64,000 nucleotides of DNA from Cystobasidium ongulense. Taxonomy: Eukaryota > Basidiomycota > Cystobasidiomycetes > Cystobasidiales > Cystobasidiaceae. The stretch spans positions 992,001 through 1,056,000 of the forward strand of contig BQUP01000002.1 of the NCBI GenBank assembly GCA_022835595.1, in the 5' to 3' direction. Shown one piece after another: positions 46,608 to 58,228 of this stretch; position 1 is the stretch's first letter; each line of letters begins with the position of its first letter. The notes under the pieces are model-generated. The model made no database searches and was not told where the DNA came from. It worked only from the letters and a program-made list of their open reading frames with translations. A program made the translations under genes and the position numbers.

Positions 46608-48970
46608 CTAGGATGCGGCTGCAGTGCTATCCGGCGCTGTCGAAGGCAAATCGCCGCTCAAAGAGGTGATGACACCGAGACCCTAAAATTCCATTTTCGT
46701 CAATCTTGGCTCTCTTTTTGACCAAGTGATTCAAGCTGTCGTACCTTAGTTCTACCCTCCCGGAACAATATCCTGGCTCCGATCTTGCAGAACTCGGGTG
46801 CCTATAGACACTTGCATGTCAGCTGTGAACGCGCCCTGGACTCGAAGTGTTCACCTACCTTTATGAACTCGAAAACTACCGCGCACCGATCGCCCGTCCG
46901 GACAAAAGGCTTGTCAATATCCAGAATACGAACGGTCTGTCTGACACTGCCGATATGCGCGATAGCTTGATAGCCTCTAGCTATCGTTGACTGGTGATAG
47001 AGAATCAAGACTGATGCAGTGAAACGCCTGACCGCCTTAGGTGTGGCATCAGGAGCCAGCAGAACCATGCCCTTGCGGACTTCATTCCTTCGTATCCGCT
47101 TCAGAGCTAATGCTATGGATTGTCCCGCCTCTCCCTTGGCAACTCTTACTCTCTTCCTTTCTATCGATCTGACTGATGTAGGGACGAAATTACCGAGTGA
47201 ATCAGGCTGTCAAAGTGACACGCTCGGATAAGTGGACCGCACGCAATAAGTAAGGAAATGTGGACGTACGCCGATCATAACAGAATCTCCAGTCTTGACA
47301 TTTCCCGACAGGATCACACCAGATACCACGCATCCAACAAAAGGTACGGACCATACTTCAGAGATTGAAAGCTCCAAAGGAGCTGTGGCGTCAAACTTGT
47401 TCGAGGCGGTGGGACCGACTGCATTCAGGAAGCATTCTACCAAGAGAAGGAGGATTAGACTTGCACTTCTGTCAAACTGATCTACAACCTACTGAAAGAG
47501 TCCAATCCCTGATGCCGTAAAGGTTTACAGGTCAGCGGGTCTCCTTATCGTTCGGCGAAATCTACTCACATCTCCATTGACGTTCGAGACCAAGAATATC
47601 GGGGCGGCCCTAATTGTCAAGGCATACATCAGAACTGTTCCTTGCCTCAAGTGAAACATGCTTACTTTGTCTGCACAAAGTCCGAGGCTAGAGAGCAGGC
47701 CATGCCTCGGTTCTTGACAAAGACGGGGGATTTCCTGCATCCGGGGCTCCGCAATATCTTGAAAAGTTGTTTGCAAGTGGTATCGAGCACGTTTGCAGGA
47801 GTGCTGTCAACCTTGGTAACGACGCAGACGACAGGAGCATTAAGTGCTAGTGCGACTGATAGATGCTCTTTGCTCATGCCAACGATACCCGCATTTGCAC
47901 CCACAATAAGGAGGACAAAATCCGGCGAACAAGAAGAGAGCGCTCCAATAGTTGTTTTGAAATACTTGCTGTGACCAGCAAGATCGATGAATCCCACTAC
48001 TTTGGCAGCTTCTTTGCATATTTCATCCCAAGATAGATCCTTCTTTCTGCTATGGGTATCTCCCATAATTTCTTTTCCATCAGGTCCAAATCCAAGAATC
48101 TCCGTTCCGACAGAAGAAGTTCTGCCACTTTCAATCTCGTGTTTGTGCCTGAACAAGGAAACGCGCGCTTTGCCTCTGCCATCGTCCAGTCTACCTTTAG
48201 TGATCACGCCTAAAAGTGTCGATTTACCAGCATCGACATTGCCTACTACTGCTACTCTTATCTCGCATAGCTCTTCAGCTGTATGAGGTTTACTTCTTAT
48301 TATAAGATATACTTTGTCATTCGCATTCCACCGTTTCGTGGTATCCTCATCATTTGCGGTAAACTGTGGGGAATACTTGCTAACTTCATCGGCAGGCTGA
48401 TCGAGCGGATTCCATAGAATCGAAGCGTGTAAAGAGACTTCTGCAGCAGCTTCTTTGAGTGTAGAAAAAGCTTTGTCGATATCAGACTGGCTGACAAGTG
48501 GAAGAGATGGCGGAATAGCGGTGTGATCTGGGGGGTCCAGAAGAGCAGCCACCGAGCTCTCATTCAGGTTGTGTGACGATAAGCATAGAAGAAGCTCGCC
48601 GTTTGCATTGTCGATCTGGCTGTTGAGCAGGGAAGCTAGTGAAGATGTGCTCTCTGATGTAGGATTGAGGAGCTTGTCCTGATAAATGATTGCAGTATTT
48701 GGATCGCGACATTGACAGATAGCCGGAACGTGCAAGTAAGTATCGAACAGGCAACAGATCCAAGAAGAAGGAATGCACACTCACAAGCAACGACCTTCCA
48801 TCATCTGGAATGTCCACCTTGCCCTTCGCTCCGATATTCTCGATGCCTTCAACGAGCAATGACTCCTTCGCTGTGGCTGAGGCAGTCGATACGCTCGCCT
48901 TGTGGCTTTTGACTGCCTTGTTCGGAGTGTGCGGCGGGTCTTTCATCGCAGATCTCGTCGCACTTGACAT
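46608..48970 (-). CDS. GTPBP1: GTPBP1/GTPBP2-type translational GTPase
   Basis: An EF-Tu-like GTPase of the GTPBP1 family, linked to ribosome rescue and mRNA decay. The first ATG in frame is at 48968-48970 ([20 protein letters not shown]). The G domain has G1 GNVDAGKS, then [21 protein letters not shown]3 DLAGHSKY, and [11 protein letters not shown]4 is TKVD and CRKSPVFVK lies near the end of the domain. RTSSVG and [13 protein letters not shown] are diagnostic for GTPBP1 rather than HBS1 or eEF1A. The beta-barrel domains 2 and 3 follow over several small exons, including [20 protein letters not shown] and [20 protein letters not shown]. The last exon gives [20 protein letters not shown] and stop at 46608-46610. 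About seven exons. Confidence 0.9.
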
Positions 48971-49298
48971 TGCAGATGTATGCCGTTTCAATGTGTCTCA
49001 ATGTTTTCAAGAGGAGGAGATACCGCTTTCGAAACAGGCCAGATCGCCACAGTCCAGTCGCCACCACTATGTACACCTGACTCGGATTCCTGTTTGCAGA
49101 AGCATAACCTGGCCAAATTACCATATAAATAGCTACATTATCATTCAAGAGAAGCATTGTATAGAATACAACAACGAGTGGGCACTACTGGCAAGAATTA
49201 AATGGATATGGCTAGAACATAATAAGGAAATAAGTAACACGTGCAAAAGCAGAACCAGACAATGAGGCTAATCGGGTGTGTCCAGAAAACATCTTCTG
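48971..49298. other. Intergenic between GTPBP1 start and RAB4 stop
   Basis: Holds the GTPBP1 promoter and the RAB4 3' end, AT-rich near 49120-49220. No gene or clear motif seen. Confidence 0.45.
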
Positions 49299-50464
49299 TC
49301 AACAGCAGCCCAAGCTAGGCTTGCCGAGGCGTATCGGACCCAACCGTATCGTGCTACTCCGTTCTCCAAAGCTCGACATCCGCCGCAAGGATCGTTCACC
49401 GTAGCTTACGCCGCTATTTGAACGTTCTGGATCTATGCGACCGCTTTCGATGGCAAGTAGAATAGCTCTAGCGAGTAGGTAGAAGGGTTGTGTGACGTTT
49501 TCGCCTGTGAGTGCTGATGCTTCCACGAAGAGGAGATCTGCGTAGTGCGGAAAGCATATTAGAACTGGCTAGGCGGAAGACGTGACAACGATTGACCGGA
49601 CAGAACGTACCATTCTCCTTTGCCCATCGTGCAGCGTCCAAGTACTCGACTTCTCTGTTCTCTTCATCATCTAGCTTATTACCTACTAAAACAATAACCA
49701 AGTCCGGGGATGCGAGAGCACGTGCATCTGTAATCCAGGCTTGCAAGGCCTCGAAAGACGACCGTCTGTGTTCGGACGTGGTCAGCTGATTCTCGTGTAC
49801 TAGTTTGCGTAGATTCAACCGACCTGGTGATATCCTACAAGCAGCATAGAGTGTCTACTTAGCGTATGGCTTTGTGGTATTTAGCTAGACGACCTTGCCA
49901 CTCACATAGCAGATGATTGCGCCAGCAGCATTTCGATAGTAGCTCCTCGTCACACTGCGGAAACGTTCCTGGCCTGCGGTATCCCACAATTGCATTTTAA
50001 GCGTCTTCGTCTCTGGCTGGGATATACTTGATCGTTTCGAGGAGGACGGCGCCGTGGTTGGCAACTTCAGCAGTGTTGAACTGAACTCGACTCCGACCGT
50101 ATGTAGTGATGGATTCTTGACTGTTGCATGCATTCAGAATGTCAGAAACGTTGACTTTTTTTGCAGAACGCGGGTAGACTGCTGACTGCCAAGCGCCACT
50201 CACAGGAGCCGTTCAAAAAGGTGTGAAGCAGGCACGACTTGCCGGTGCTAGATTCACCTGGGACACCACATATTGTCAGGTTGATTAATGTAGTACGCTA
50301 AGTATAGGCCTACCTATTATGACAACCTGAGAAACCGATATGACCAGACGTGCCGGCGGCTAATCAGCCCAAGGACAGCTACAGTGCAAAGGGCTAGAGG
50401 TTCGTCCTACCTTGAGTAGATAGTCGTATATGTCGACGAGAGCCACATCGTCTCTGTCAGTCAT
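49299..50464 (-). CDS. ypt4: Rab GTPase, Rab4/Ypt4-like
   Basis: A small prenylated GTPase of early endosome recycling. ATG 50462-50464 starts [18 protein letters not shown]. Short introns separate VVIIG from [17 protein letters not shown] (P-loop GESSTGKS). [20 protein letters not shown] is switch [21 protein letters not shown] is switch II with the Rab motifs. [12 protein letters not shown] is G4, here GNKLDD rather than GNKx[12 protein letters not shown] is G5, then [19 protein letters not shown], similar to the Rab4 tail. The C-terminus SLGCC supplies two cysteines for geranylgeranylation. A Ser/Lys insertion (SSSKRSS) extends the loop before WDTAG. About seven exons. Rab4 is favoured over Rab2 and Rab14 by the tail pattern. 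Confidence 0.88.
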
Positions 50465-50897
50465 AGCCGGCTACTCCTCCCGACCGTCTCGTGCTCGATG
50501 TTGCTGCTGATAGCCAGGCAAGGCGCCCTGTACGCGAGGCGATACTGTGACTTGCTGTGATCCAAAGCGGCGAGACGCAGCAGCAGGTACACACTACAAA
50601 TTCTACGAGCCTGTTGAAGGTCGTGGATCGCTTGCTGGGTGTGTTGGGGTGATGGAGAGAGATTGCAAATGCCAGCGCACTCGATTACTGTAACCAGCGC
50701 GCTGATCGTGTAAAGACAGCAACTGCTCATCTTCGCTCCACTCAGGAAAGACAAGAGACAAGCACTGGCAAGAGCTGAAGAGCGTCTCATACGAACAACA
50801 AGCACGCAGCGAGTCCCGGTCGCTGCTTCAGCGTAGCCACCGCCAATGTGCCCGCAACAATGAGCTGTACGCGTTCAAGCAGCATCAAAACAGTCGG
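50465..50897. other. Divergent region between RAB4 and the zinc-finger gene
   Basis: 433 bp between outward-facing start codons. A 114-codon minus-strand ORF covers much of it but looks non-coding. No strong motif is seen. Confidence 0.45.
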
Positions 50898-53629
50898 ATG
50901 CAACACATACTGACTGCTTCTATGACGGACTTGCAAGCAGCTGCCGCGACAAGCAGGCACAAGAAGCCGCCCAAGCGTAAGAAGATAGACGTGGACCCTC
51001 CTCCATCAGCCAAACGACAAAAGCGCGGTTCTTCATGTCACGTTCCCACGACTGATACCTCCAGCAGTCCGATCACCGTAGCAACAACGAGGAAAACAGC
51101 CAGCAGCAAGAGCAAGATAGACATACTGCAACCGCCAGTCTGGAGTTCTGATGAGGAAGAGGAGCTCTCGAATGACAACGACAGCACCCAAGATGACGAT
51201 CTCGACAAGCAACAGGACTCGTCCCAACTAACTAAGAAGGAGAAGAAGGCTATTGCTCTGAAACGCCTGAAAAAGGCAAGAAAGCACAAAGGAGAGAAGT
51301 TACCTTACTTTTCCCCAGTCGGCAAGTCGAAACTGAACGGTTATTCTACAAAGAAAGCAAGTTCCAGTTTGACGCGATATGACTCTGATGAATTCGACGA
51401 GCTCGCTACCCAGATACCAGGCAGTATGAGTGATGCGGTAGCACCTATGCCATGGGAGTCTGATGAAGAAGATATCACTATTGTGAAGGAGAAAGAGGAA
51501 CCCGTCTACGAGGAGAAAATCTCAGCAAAAGTTATAGACGACTTACCTCCGCCCTTGCCACAACCTGAGAAAGTCTGGAAACGGAAAGTGAGACCTCCTT
51601 CGCGAAAGGATCTATTTGATGCGACACAACGTCCATCCACCCGCCATGTCTCTCCTGTCCGAAGTCGAGAAGACTCGGATGAGCTACCCGATTTGATGCC
51701 TCGTACTTCTTCAAACACAAAACACGAAGAATCAACGCCAGCCAAGGGCACCGTCTCCTGCAAGGCAGATCCATCATCCGCAACCTTAAATGAGGCTCAG
51801 AGCTCCAGGAACTTGACGCGCAGTCTTTCGATAGAGCTGTCCCCTGCATTACAAAGAAGCGCTTCGGCAAAAGTACAGCTAGCAGTCAAGCAAGAAAGCG
51901 CCGCCATGCCTGCACAAGGTCCAACCCTAAAGGAAGGAACGCGTCAAGAGGATGCATTACCGCCCGTGACTGTACCCGAAGAACTGCCATATTGGGAAGA
52001 TAATTCGTTTATGGAAGGTGATTTCTCCATCGGAGACGAAGACGTCAACATGGCAAGCCTACGACCATTCTTTACTCCTTCTCCACCTCATAATCCACCT
52101 GCTCCCGTAGCGGGACCATCAACTATTGAATTGGACAAGCTTATTGCCAAAGCTGCTGAACCGACCCAGCTCTCACAAACACAACTTCGCAAATCAGCGA
52201 GTCCTACAGCAGCAAAACATACTCCTATCGCACGCCAATCGTCTCCAGCACTTATTCCGAAGGTATCAAGCTCAACGAAGCGCGCGAGTCGAGCCGTGGT
52301 CGATGCGAACCGTAGTCCTAGCGCGCGCGGTAGTATAGACCGGCCTCTTCTCCGAGCAGACAAGGGCAAGGGACGAGCTATAGACGAAGAGGCGGGTATA
52401 CCCGTGGATGCAGATGAGCATCCTCGCTCTTCGCTCAAACAGGTGCAAGCGCTATCAGAGGAAGAATGGTCAGATTTCGACGAGCTCGAATTGACGCAAG
52501 GCACAACGAAGCGAGCTGGTCTGGACAAGCTACATTTATCGCCCATGGCCAATTCTCCCACAAGAGATGATGTCGCCACATCCGTGCAGAGGAGCGCAAG
52601 GAAAACCTCACCGGTAAAAGCTGGCGTGTTGAAATTGCCTAGCAGTGAGGAAGAGAGTCAAGCCTGCTCTTTCTGTGGTAACATCGTAAGTTCACAATCC
52701 TGATCAGCTTTATACGGACGCCCAATACTTATATGTATCATGCAGTATCCCATCGGCGCCCTTCCCACGCATGTCGAGGCCTGTCAGGCAGCACAGATTT
52801 ACGCCGCAGCTTCGCAAGCCGGAAAAGCTGGATCGACGTCTAGAGGAACATTCAGATATAGCGAAGAACCGAAGCCAAAGCCTAGACCTGGACTTTTGAA
52901 TAATTCCACAGCTTTAACGAGCCAGTCGAAAGCTGCCTTCGAATCAGAACCGCACAAAGTCAGAACACAACAAGATGATCTCGAAGCTTTATTGTTCGGG
53001 AAACCCAGCGTCAAAGCAAGACAAATTCATGATTCACCTGCGCGTCGTGACAAAGGTAAAGGGAGGGCTACGGACGATTCAGGCGATGATCTCACTTCTC
53101 CAGACGTACCGCTGCGTCAAATGCGTCCGACAACAACACGAGGTCAATCAAGCGCGAAGCGCCAATACGTCGAGGATGTTATCGAGTTGCACGATGATGA
53201 GCACACGTCCAAGCCCAATGGACATAGCTGGAGGACTGAACCGCCTACCAAACAACGAATTAAACCTGTTAGAGCGCCAGATCCCCAGCCTGGTCCTGCC
53301 GCGGAAGTAGATTATGACGAGCAAGATATAGGCAGCTCCCCTCCAACTGGATCTATCTTCATTTCGAAACTTCCAAGATCTGTCCAACAAGGCTGTAAGC
53401 AATTTCTTTCCGGGAGCTTTCATCTGCAGGAGGCTAATCTGCATTGGCGTTTCATTCATAAGACTTTCGGTTGACTGGATTGGATACACATGGCGAAATT
53501 GCAACAATGTCGATGAAACAATTAATACAGAAACCGAGAGCTTTACCTACACGAGGACCTCCTTTCCGTAGAGGCCGTGGGCGAGGTGCACCTTCAAGAG
53601 GTGGTAAAGGAAGATCAAAGAAGAAGTAA
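50898..53629 (+). CDS. Uncharacterised disordered protein with UBZ/Rad18-like zinc finger
   Basis: A long low-complexity nuclear-looking protein of unknown function. It starts MQHILTASMTDLQAAAATSR (a second Met is 8 codons in). A Lys/Arg patch KKPPKRKKIDVDPPPSAKRQ looks like a nuclear-localisation signal. Acidic Ser/Asp/Glu stretches follow (WSSDEEEE, YDSDEFDELA). Near 52660-52790 an intron splits a finger: SQACSFCGNI joins YPIGALPTHVEACQ, giving a CxxC...HxxxC pattern like UBZ4/Rad18 zinc fingers, which bind ubiquitin. The last exon joins PRSVQQGY to FRLTGLDTHGEIATMSMKQL and ends in an RG-rich tail (RGRGRGAPSRGG, then KKK). Three exons. It could be a DNA-repair scaffold, but no known repair family (such as SLX4 with its C-terminal domain) is clearly matched. 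Confidence 0.8.
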
Positions 53630-54027
53630 TACCCGTGTCAGCTGTGCAGCAGACTTCAGGCTGCATCAGCTCGCTTAGGACGCCAAAAGAGTCGCTCGTG
53701 TAGTGAGACTTTTTGGGTGGCTTTCGCTAGACGGCCCAGCTGACATCTCCATCGCTATCACCAGTCATTACGCCGCACCACCACTGTACCACCCAAATGC
53801 ACAAACATGTATATTAGCTCAAGCGTAGTAACATCGCGGGAGGAGGTGGGTTGCTGAAATGCTGAAAAAACTGCAGATTTGGTTCCCTCGACTGGAAATC
53901 AAAATTGGAAAAAGACGTTTGATATTACTGCTAATCACGTATTGTATATCGCTGACTTTGATGTAGAGATTTCTCTAGCATTTCGAGAATACTGGAGGCA
54001 TATTTGGCGCAGAGCAAACAATGACTT
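53630..54027. other. Intergenic between zinc-finger gene and OHR 3' ends
   Basis: Convergent ends with an A/T-rich right half. No gene seen. Confidence 0.45.
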
Positions 54028-54920
54028 CTAAGCGAGGTCGATGACGGTTTCGACATTACCCGCGATTGCACGGCTGTATGGGCAGATTTTGTGTGCTTCT
54101 TTGACTATGGAAGCACAACATGGATTAGATATCGTGTGGTCGCGCACAGGTAAGGAGATGATTGGAGCGATATTGGACGTACTAAGCTCTTTTGCCTGAT
54201 CTTTAGTCAGACCAGACTGCTTCAAGGAGTCATAAGGAACCTTGAGGTTAACAGCGAGCTGCAGAAATGTTTTTTTAGTCTTCACTCCATTGAGAATGCT
54301 ACCAGAAAGTGCCTACTCTGAACCCAGGTTTGTCGGTAGCGTTTCCAATAACGACTTCCGCTTTGCAGACTGCTTCTTCAGAGAAAGGCTTGCCTGTGAC
54401 GGTGCCGAATTTCTCTTTATAAACTGCTCCTAGAGCAGATAGGAAGCAGGTAGAGTATCTTTGCAAAAGGGAGTAGATCCAGTCAGCTCCCGTTACAACT
54501 ACGTTATGTCCAGGGCGGGCGATCTCCCGACAGAAGGACGACTCACGCCATGGCGAATAATTCCTCTGGGTTGTGGTGCTCCCCTGAGCCACCTAGAGCC
54601 TTTGGAAGGCGCATCTTGAGCTCGAGCTGGATGTGTGGGCCAGTCAGCCTGGCCTTGCCATTATATTATGCCAGCTATGACGCAGCTCACCGTGCCATTC
54701 TGAAGACATGGGAAGAGCGAGTCAGCTTGGAGGTGGACAACCATCGAGTAGGGCAGCTTACATCCAGCTTCGAGGTACCATTTGCACGCGAGCCCTGCGA
54801 GGTCGCCTTTGCATTGTACTGGGGACTGTCCTTCAAGGTCTTGTAGCCGTTTGAAGGCGCCAACCTGAGGCTTGTTCGGAGGGTGGACCTGGCAGCGCGG
54901 GCGACTTGTCGTTGGAGCAT
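54028..54920 (-). CDS. OHR1: Organic hydroperoxide resistance protein (Ohr/OsmC family)
   Basis: A thiol peroxidase that reduces organic hydroperoxides using two cysteines. ATG 54918-54920 gives MLQRQVARAARSTLRTSLRL, an Arg/Ser-rich, acid-free start typical of a mitochondrial presequence. The mature part has LGGSGEHHNPEELFAMAY, the conserved substrate-loop motif, then STCFLSALGAVYKEKFG with the peroxidatic Cys. LKVPYDSLKQSGLTKDQAKE precedes the resolving region AHKICPYSRAIAGNVET, with the second Cys. Ohr is mainly bacterial. Fungal copies with mitochondrial leaders are known and are usually explained by ancient transfer. Four or so exons, codon use like neighbours, so any transfer is old. Confidence 0.9.
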
Positions 54921-55148
54921 GGTGAGGGCGGATTGTTATATTTTATGTAACGACTTCCAAAGTAACGCAAGGTTAGTATTCGCCTACAATGGAAGCTGCA
55001 CTCGCCTCGAAGTGGGGATGGTCTGAAGGTGATCGAGAAAGATGGATGTGTATGACCGGATGGAGCTTTGTGCTTCTTTCCTTCCTGACTTCGAAACAAC
55101 ATAACCATCGACTCCACATACTACACTACACTCACACAGCACTGACTC

Positions 55149-57666
55149 ATGGCGTCCGGGCTCACACCCGACGATGTTGGCAAGATGAAGGTCGCCGAGC
55201 TGAGGTGAGCAGAGCAGAGCAGTGCCGGGCATGGTGGAAGGCGCTTCATGGGCACCATGAGGCTGACATGGTACGACGCATGCAGAGCCGAGCTCAAAGC
55301 CAGAGACCTCTCCACGACCGGACTGAAGAAAGAGCTGGCCGACCGTCTCCTCGAGCACCTGTCCAGCAGTGGAGGTGCTTCCAACGGCGCCGACGCGGCA
55401 CAGGCACCATCAGAAGCGGCAGCAGCACCCGATGCTGGCACTGATGTATCTGATACCGCCGCTCCATCTGGTGACTCCACTGCTCAAACTGCCGCAGAAG
55501 CTGCCCCAATCCTCACTTCCACCGAGCAAGCGGACACTCTCGACCTTCCATCCGAGATGCCAGCTATTCCTCCCGTCACTGAAGATTCCGTAGATGACTT
55601 TACCGGAGCTGAAGGTACCATAGCTCAAGAGACTGCTACCGAGGGAGTCGAAACGGTCAATGAACCAAGTGCAGTCCATCGACCTCCTCCTGATCACCTC
55701 GACAAGACACCTGGCTTCGTTGCAGATTCAAGAGTCGAAGAAGCAAGAGAGAAAGCGGAAGTTGTACCACTCAACGAACCTGCTGTATTACCTAGCGATG
55801 AGGAGGCTTCCCGTAAGAGAAAACACGATGAAGTCGCAGATCCTGTCATGTCAGCTCGTGAGCATCTACTTCCCTTTCTGTTCCATTCCAGCCAAACAAT
55901 TGAGCTGGGCCGACTTTACTCTGATTGCTTTGCTATGGTAGCCGAATCAGCAGTGCCATCAGTAGCTGAACAAGCAGAGACATCAGCACCGCCCAACGAC
56001 GAGATCACAGCCGACCCAGCTGCATCTTCCATCTTAAACGGTTCAGAACCTGAAACCAAGCGAGCTCGGACTGATGTGGATGACATACCAGTACCACAAA
56101 CGGTGGATGTAGAAGAGGTCTCTTCTATGCCAGTAGATGCCAAAACCAACGGTGCGTCAAGCAGCACCTTTCCCACTTCCGTTATTCCCCCTGGAGGAGC
56201 ATCTGGACAAAATGGAGGATTAAGCGACACAGGACCCGACGTGGTACCATTGAATGAGCCTCAGAAGCCAGCTACGGACTTTGCTTCTGCAGATATGGGT
56301 GAAGCTACTGCCATAGATGCAGCTGCAAAGACCGCTACTGGTGGAGCTGAAGAAGAGACCAAGTCAGTTCCTGCGTTGTTTCACGATACACGAAACTCTT
56401 CATCCTCATCACCATTACCCGCACCTCTTCCTTCCGCCCATCTTGCACCGAAAACTCACTATGTCAATTCTACAGGTTCCAACAGTGAAAAGCGCGATAA
56501 AAGCGCACAAGGAGACGCCTCATCCACTATACCTTCAACACAATCTTTTAAAATCCGAGGCCTCTCCTCTAACACCCTCTCAAATACAACATCTCCAAAT
56601 ATAAATCATCAAATTCAAAATTCTGTAGCTAGAAACCCTTCTTCCTCTTCGTCTCCAATGTCGATAAAAAACCCTGTTTCAAATTCAAAATCAACTGATC
56701 AATCTAATCAGTCACAAAAACCGCCTTTATCAAATTCGATTTGTATTTCTAATCTAGTAAGACCTTTTACTTTACCTGCTTTAAAAAGCAAGTTGGAAGA
56801 CTATGGAGACTATGAATTTTTCTGGATTAATTCTATCAAGAGCCATTGTTTCGTTACTGTGAGTTGAAGTGTACCTATTGATGCACGTCAGTCTTTGATG
56901 TTCACGAAACTAAAATTGTTTGTGCCCACGGTTATAGTATACCTCTACCGATTCCGCTGAACAAGCCTGTTCAAACATAGAAGGAGAAATTTGGCCTGAA
57001 GCAGTCGGCAAACCTCTCTCTGTTACATACATTCCCTCCGAAAAGATTCCAAGCCTGGTTGAAAAAGAGGAAGCAGCTGGACGAACACGCTTAGAGCTCG
57101 TCACTACCTTTGATGAGGCTAGCTCCGAATGGCAATACGATGTGATTGCACCAGCTACTTCTTCCGGAAAGACACTCGGTCATGCTCCATCTGTTCCAAG
57201 AGGATTGGCTAGTTCTATGCCTTTACAAGCTAGAGCAGCAGGAATAGCTGCTCCCGGACCTTTTGGACCAGGAGGCAGACTCGATCCTCGAAATATGATT
57301 ACTGCAACAAGTGCTTCGGGAGCTCCTATTCAACTACCTTCGAACTCAGCTTTTGCACAAAGTAGACCTCCTGTATCGATTCGTCAGACTGGACCTGCTT
57401 CTTCCACACCTCTACTTCCACCATCAGCAGCGCCACGCGATTCGGATAGAACATGGACTCCAAAAGCTGATGCTGTGGCTTTGTATAGCAAGACGAACAC
57501 TGCACCTCAGTTGTATTACAAAGCTGTCGACAAAGTAGCTGCCGGAAGGAGATTGAGACAGTTGGAAGTGGGACCGAAATCTTTCGAAAGAGGACCATAT
57601 AACCGGGGGAATGGCAGCAGTAGACCCGCAACTTCTACCTCTTACAGGGATAGTTATAGGCCGTAA
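55149..57666 (+). CDS. ACIN1: Acinus-like SAP and RRM protein
   Basis: A homologue of acinus, a subunit of the ASAP complex (with RNPS1 and SAP18) tied to the exon-junction complex and splicing. It starts MASGLTPDDVGKMKVAELR. The first intron (about 55204-55282) completes a SAP domain, AELKARDLSTTGLKKELADR. A long acidic disordered region follows (55380-56700), including a likely in-frame intron at about 55859-55940. The RRM-like region reads ISNLVRPFTLPALKSKLEDY, then FFWINSIKSHCFVTYTS across an intron, then EGEIWPEAVGKPLSVTYIPS. The RSB motif that binds RNPS1-SAP18 appears as DAVALYSKTNTAPQLYYKAV near 57470, corresponding to the human DLFRKTKAAPCIYWLPL segment. It ends in a Gly/Arg/Ser tail without the long RS domain of animals. 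Confidence 0.88.
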
Positions 57667-58228
57667 AGCACCGCTTGTCATTGGAAGAATTGGAGGTCTG
57701 GGTCTAGAGTGGTGTGGCGGCTGTAAAGATAACGGTAACAAAAGCAATGGTAGTTGGAAAGATCTAAACGTGTAAATCTAGTAGAATAGTAGTCCCAGTT
57801 GATTGTTCCCTTGCTCTTCCTTGTCTCCGAAACACGAAGGAGTGGTCGTCACCAAAGCTTTTCTTTGCACTGGTTGGGCACGTGTTCAGGGCAGGCGCTT
57901 GGACGCCTAGGCGTTTTGTACAATGGACATGCGTAAACCTTGGACAACGTATCCAACGTTCCAACAAGGACTGGAGACACCTGAAACAAGGAATTGTCTT
58001 ACAGGACAGAACAGTGTGAACGAGACGCGCGTGTGCGAGACGTCTCGGAGCAAGTCGTCCCAAACATTTGGATGGAAGCCACGCCTTGGGACGACGCTTG
58101 GGTGCTCGGAGCTGGAAGAAAAGTCTGAAGCTTGGAGCGAGATGGGATGGGGGGAGAGTGGAGTGCTGTGCTGTGCTTTTGCTTCTACACACTCGCTTCT
58201 CTAGTCTCTATCCGCATCCAAGTATACC
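57667..58228. other. Intergenic between ACIN1 and membrane protein 1
   Basis: About 560 bp. A 142-codon minus-strand ORF lies here but has no recognisable product and spans promoter-like DNA. No gene is supported. Confidence 0.45.

Noticed and set aside
46608-48970. HBS1 or eEF1A-like factor
   Set aside because: [18 protein letters not shown] and the CRKSPVFVK region are specific to GTPBP1/2 rather than HBS1.
48971-48991. Seven-codon N-terminal extension of the GTPBP1-like protein
   Set aside because: The codon at 48989-48991 is TTG, not ATG; the first ATG is at 48968-48970.
54941-54950. TTATGTAA as a Yap1 site upstream of OHR
   Set aside because: It differs from the TTACGTAA and TTAGTAA consensus at a key base and AT-rich words like this are common.
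57764-58192. 142-codon minus-strand ORF
   Set aside because: No recognisable fold and it overlaps the likely promoter of membrane protein 1.
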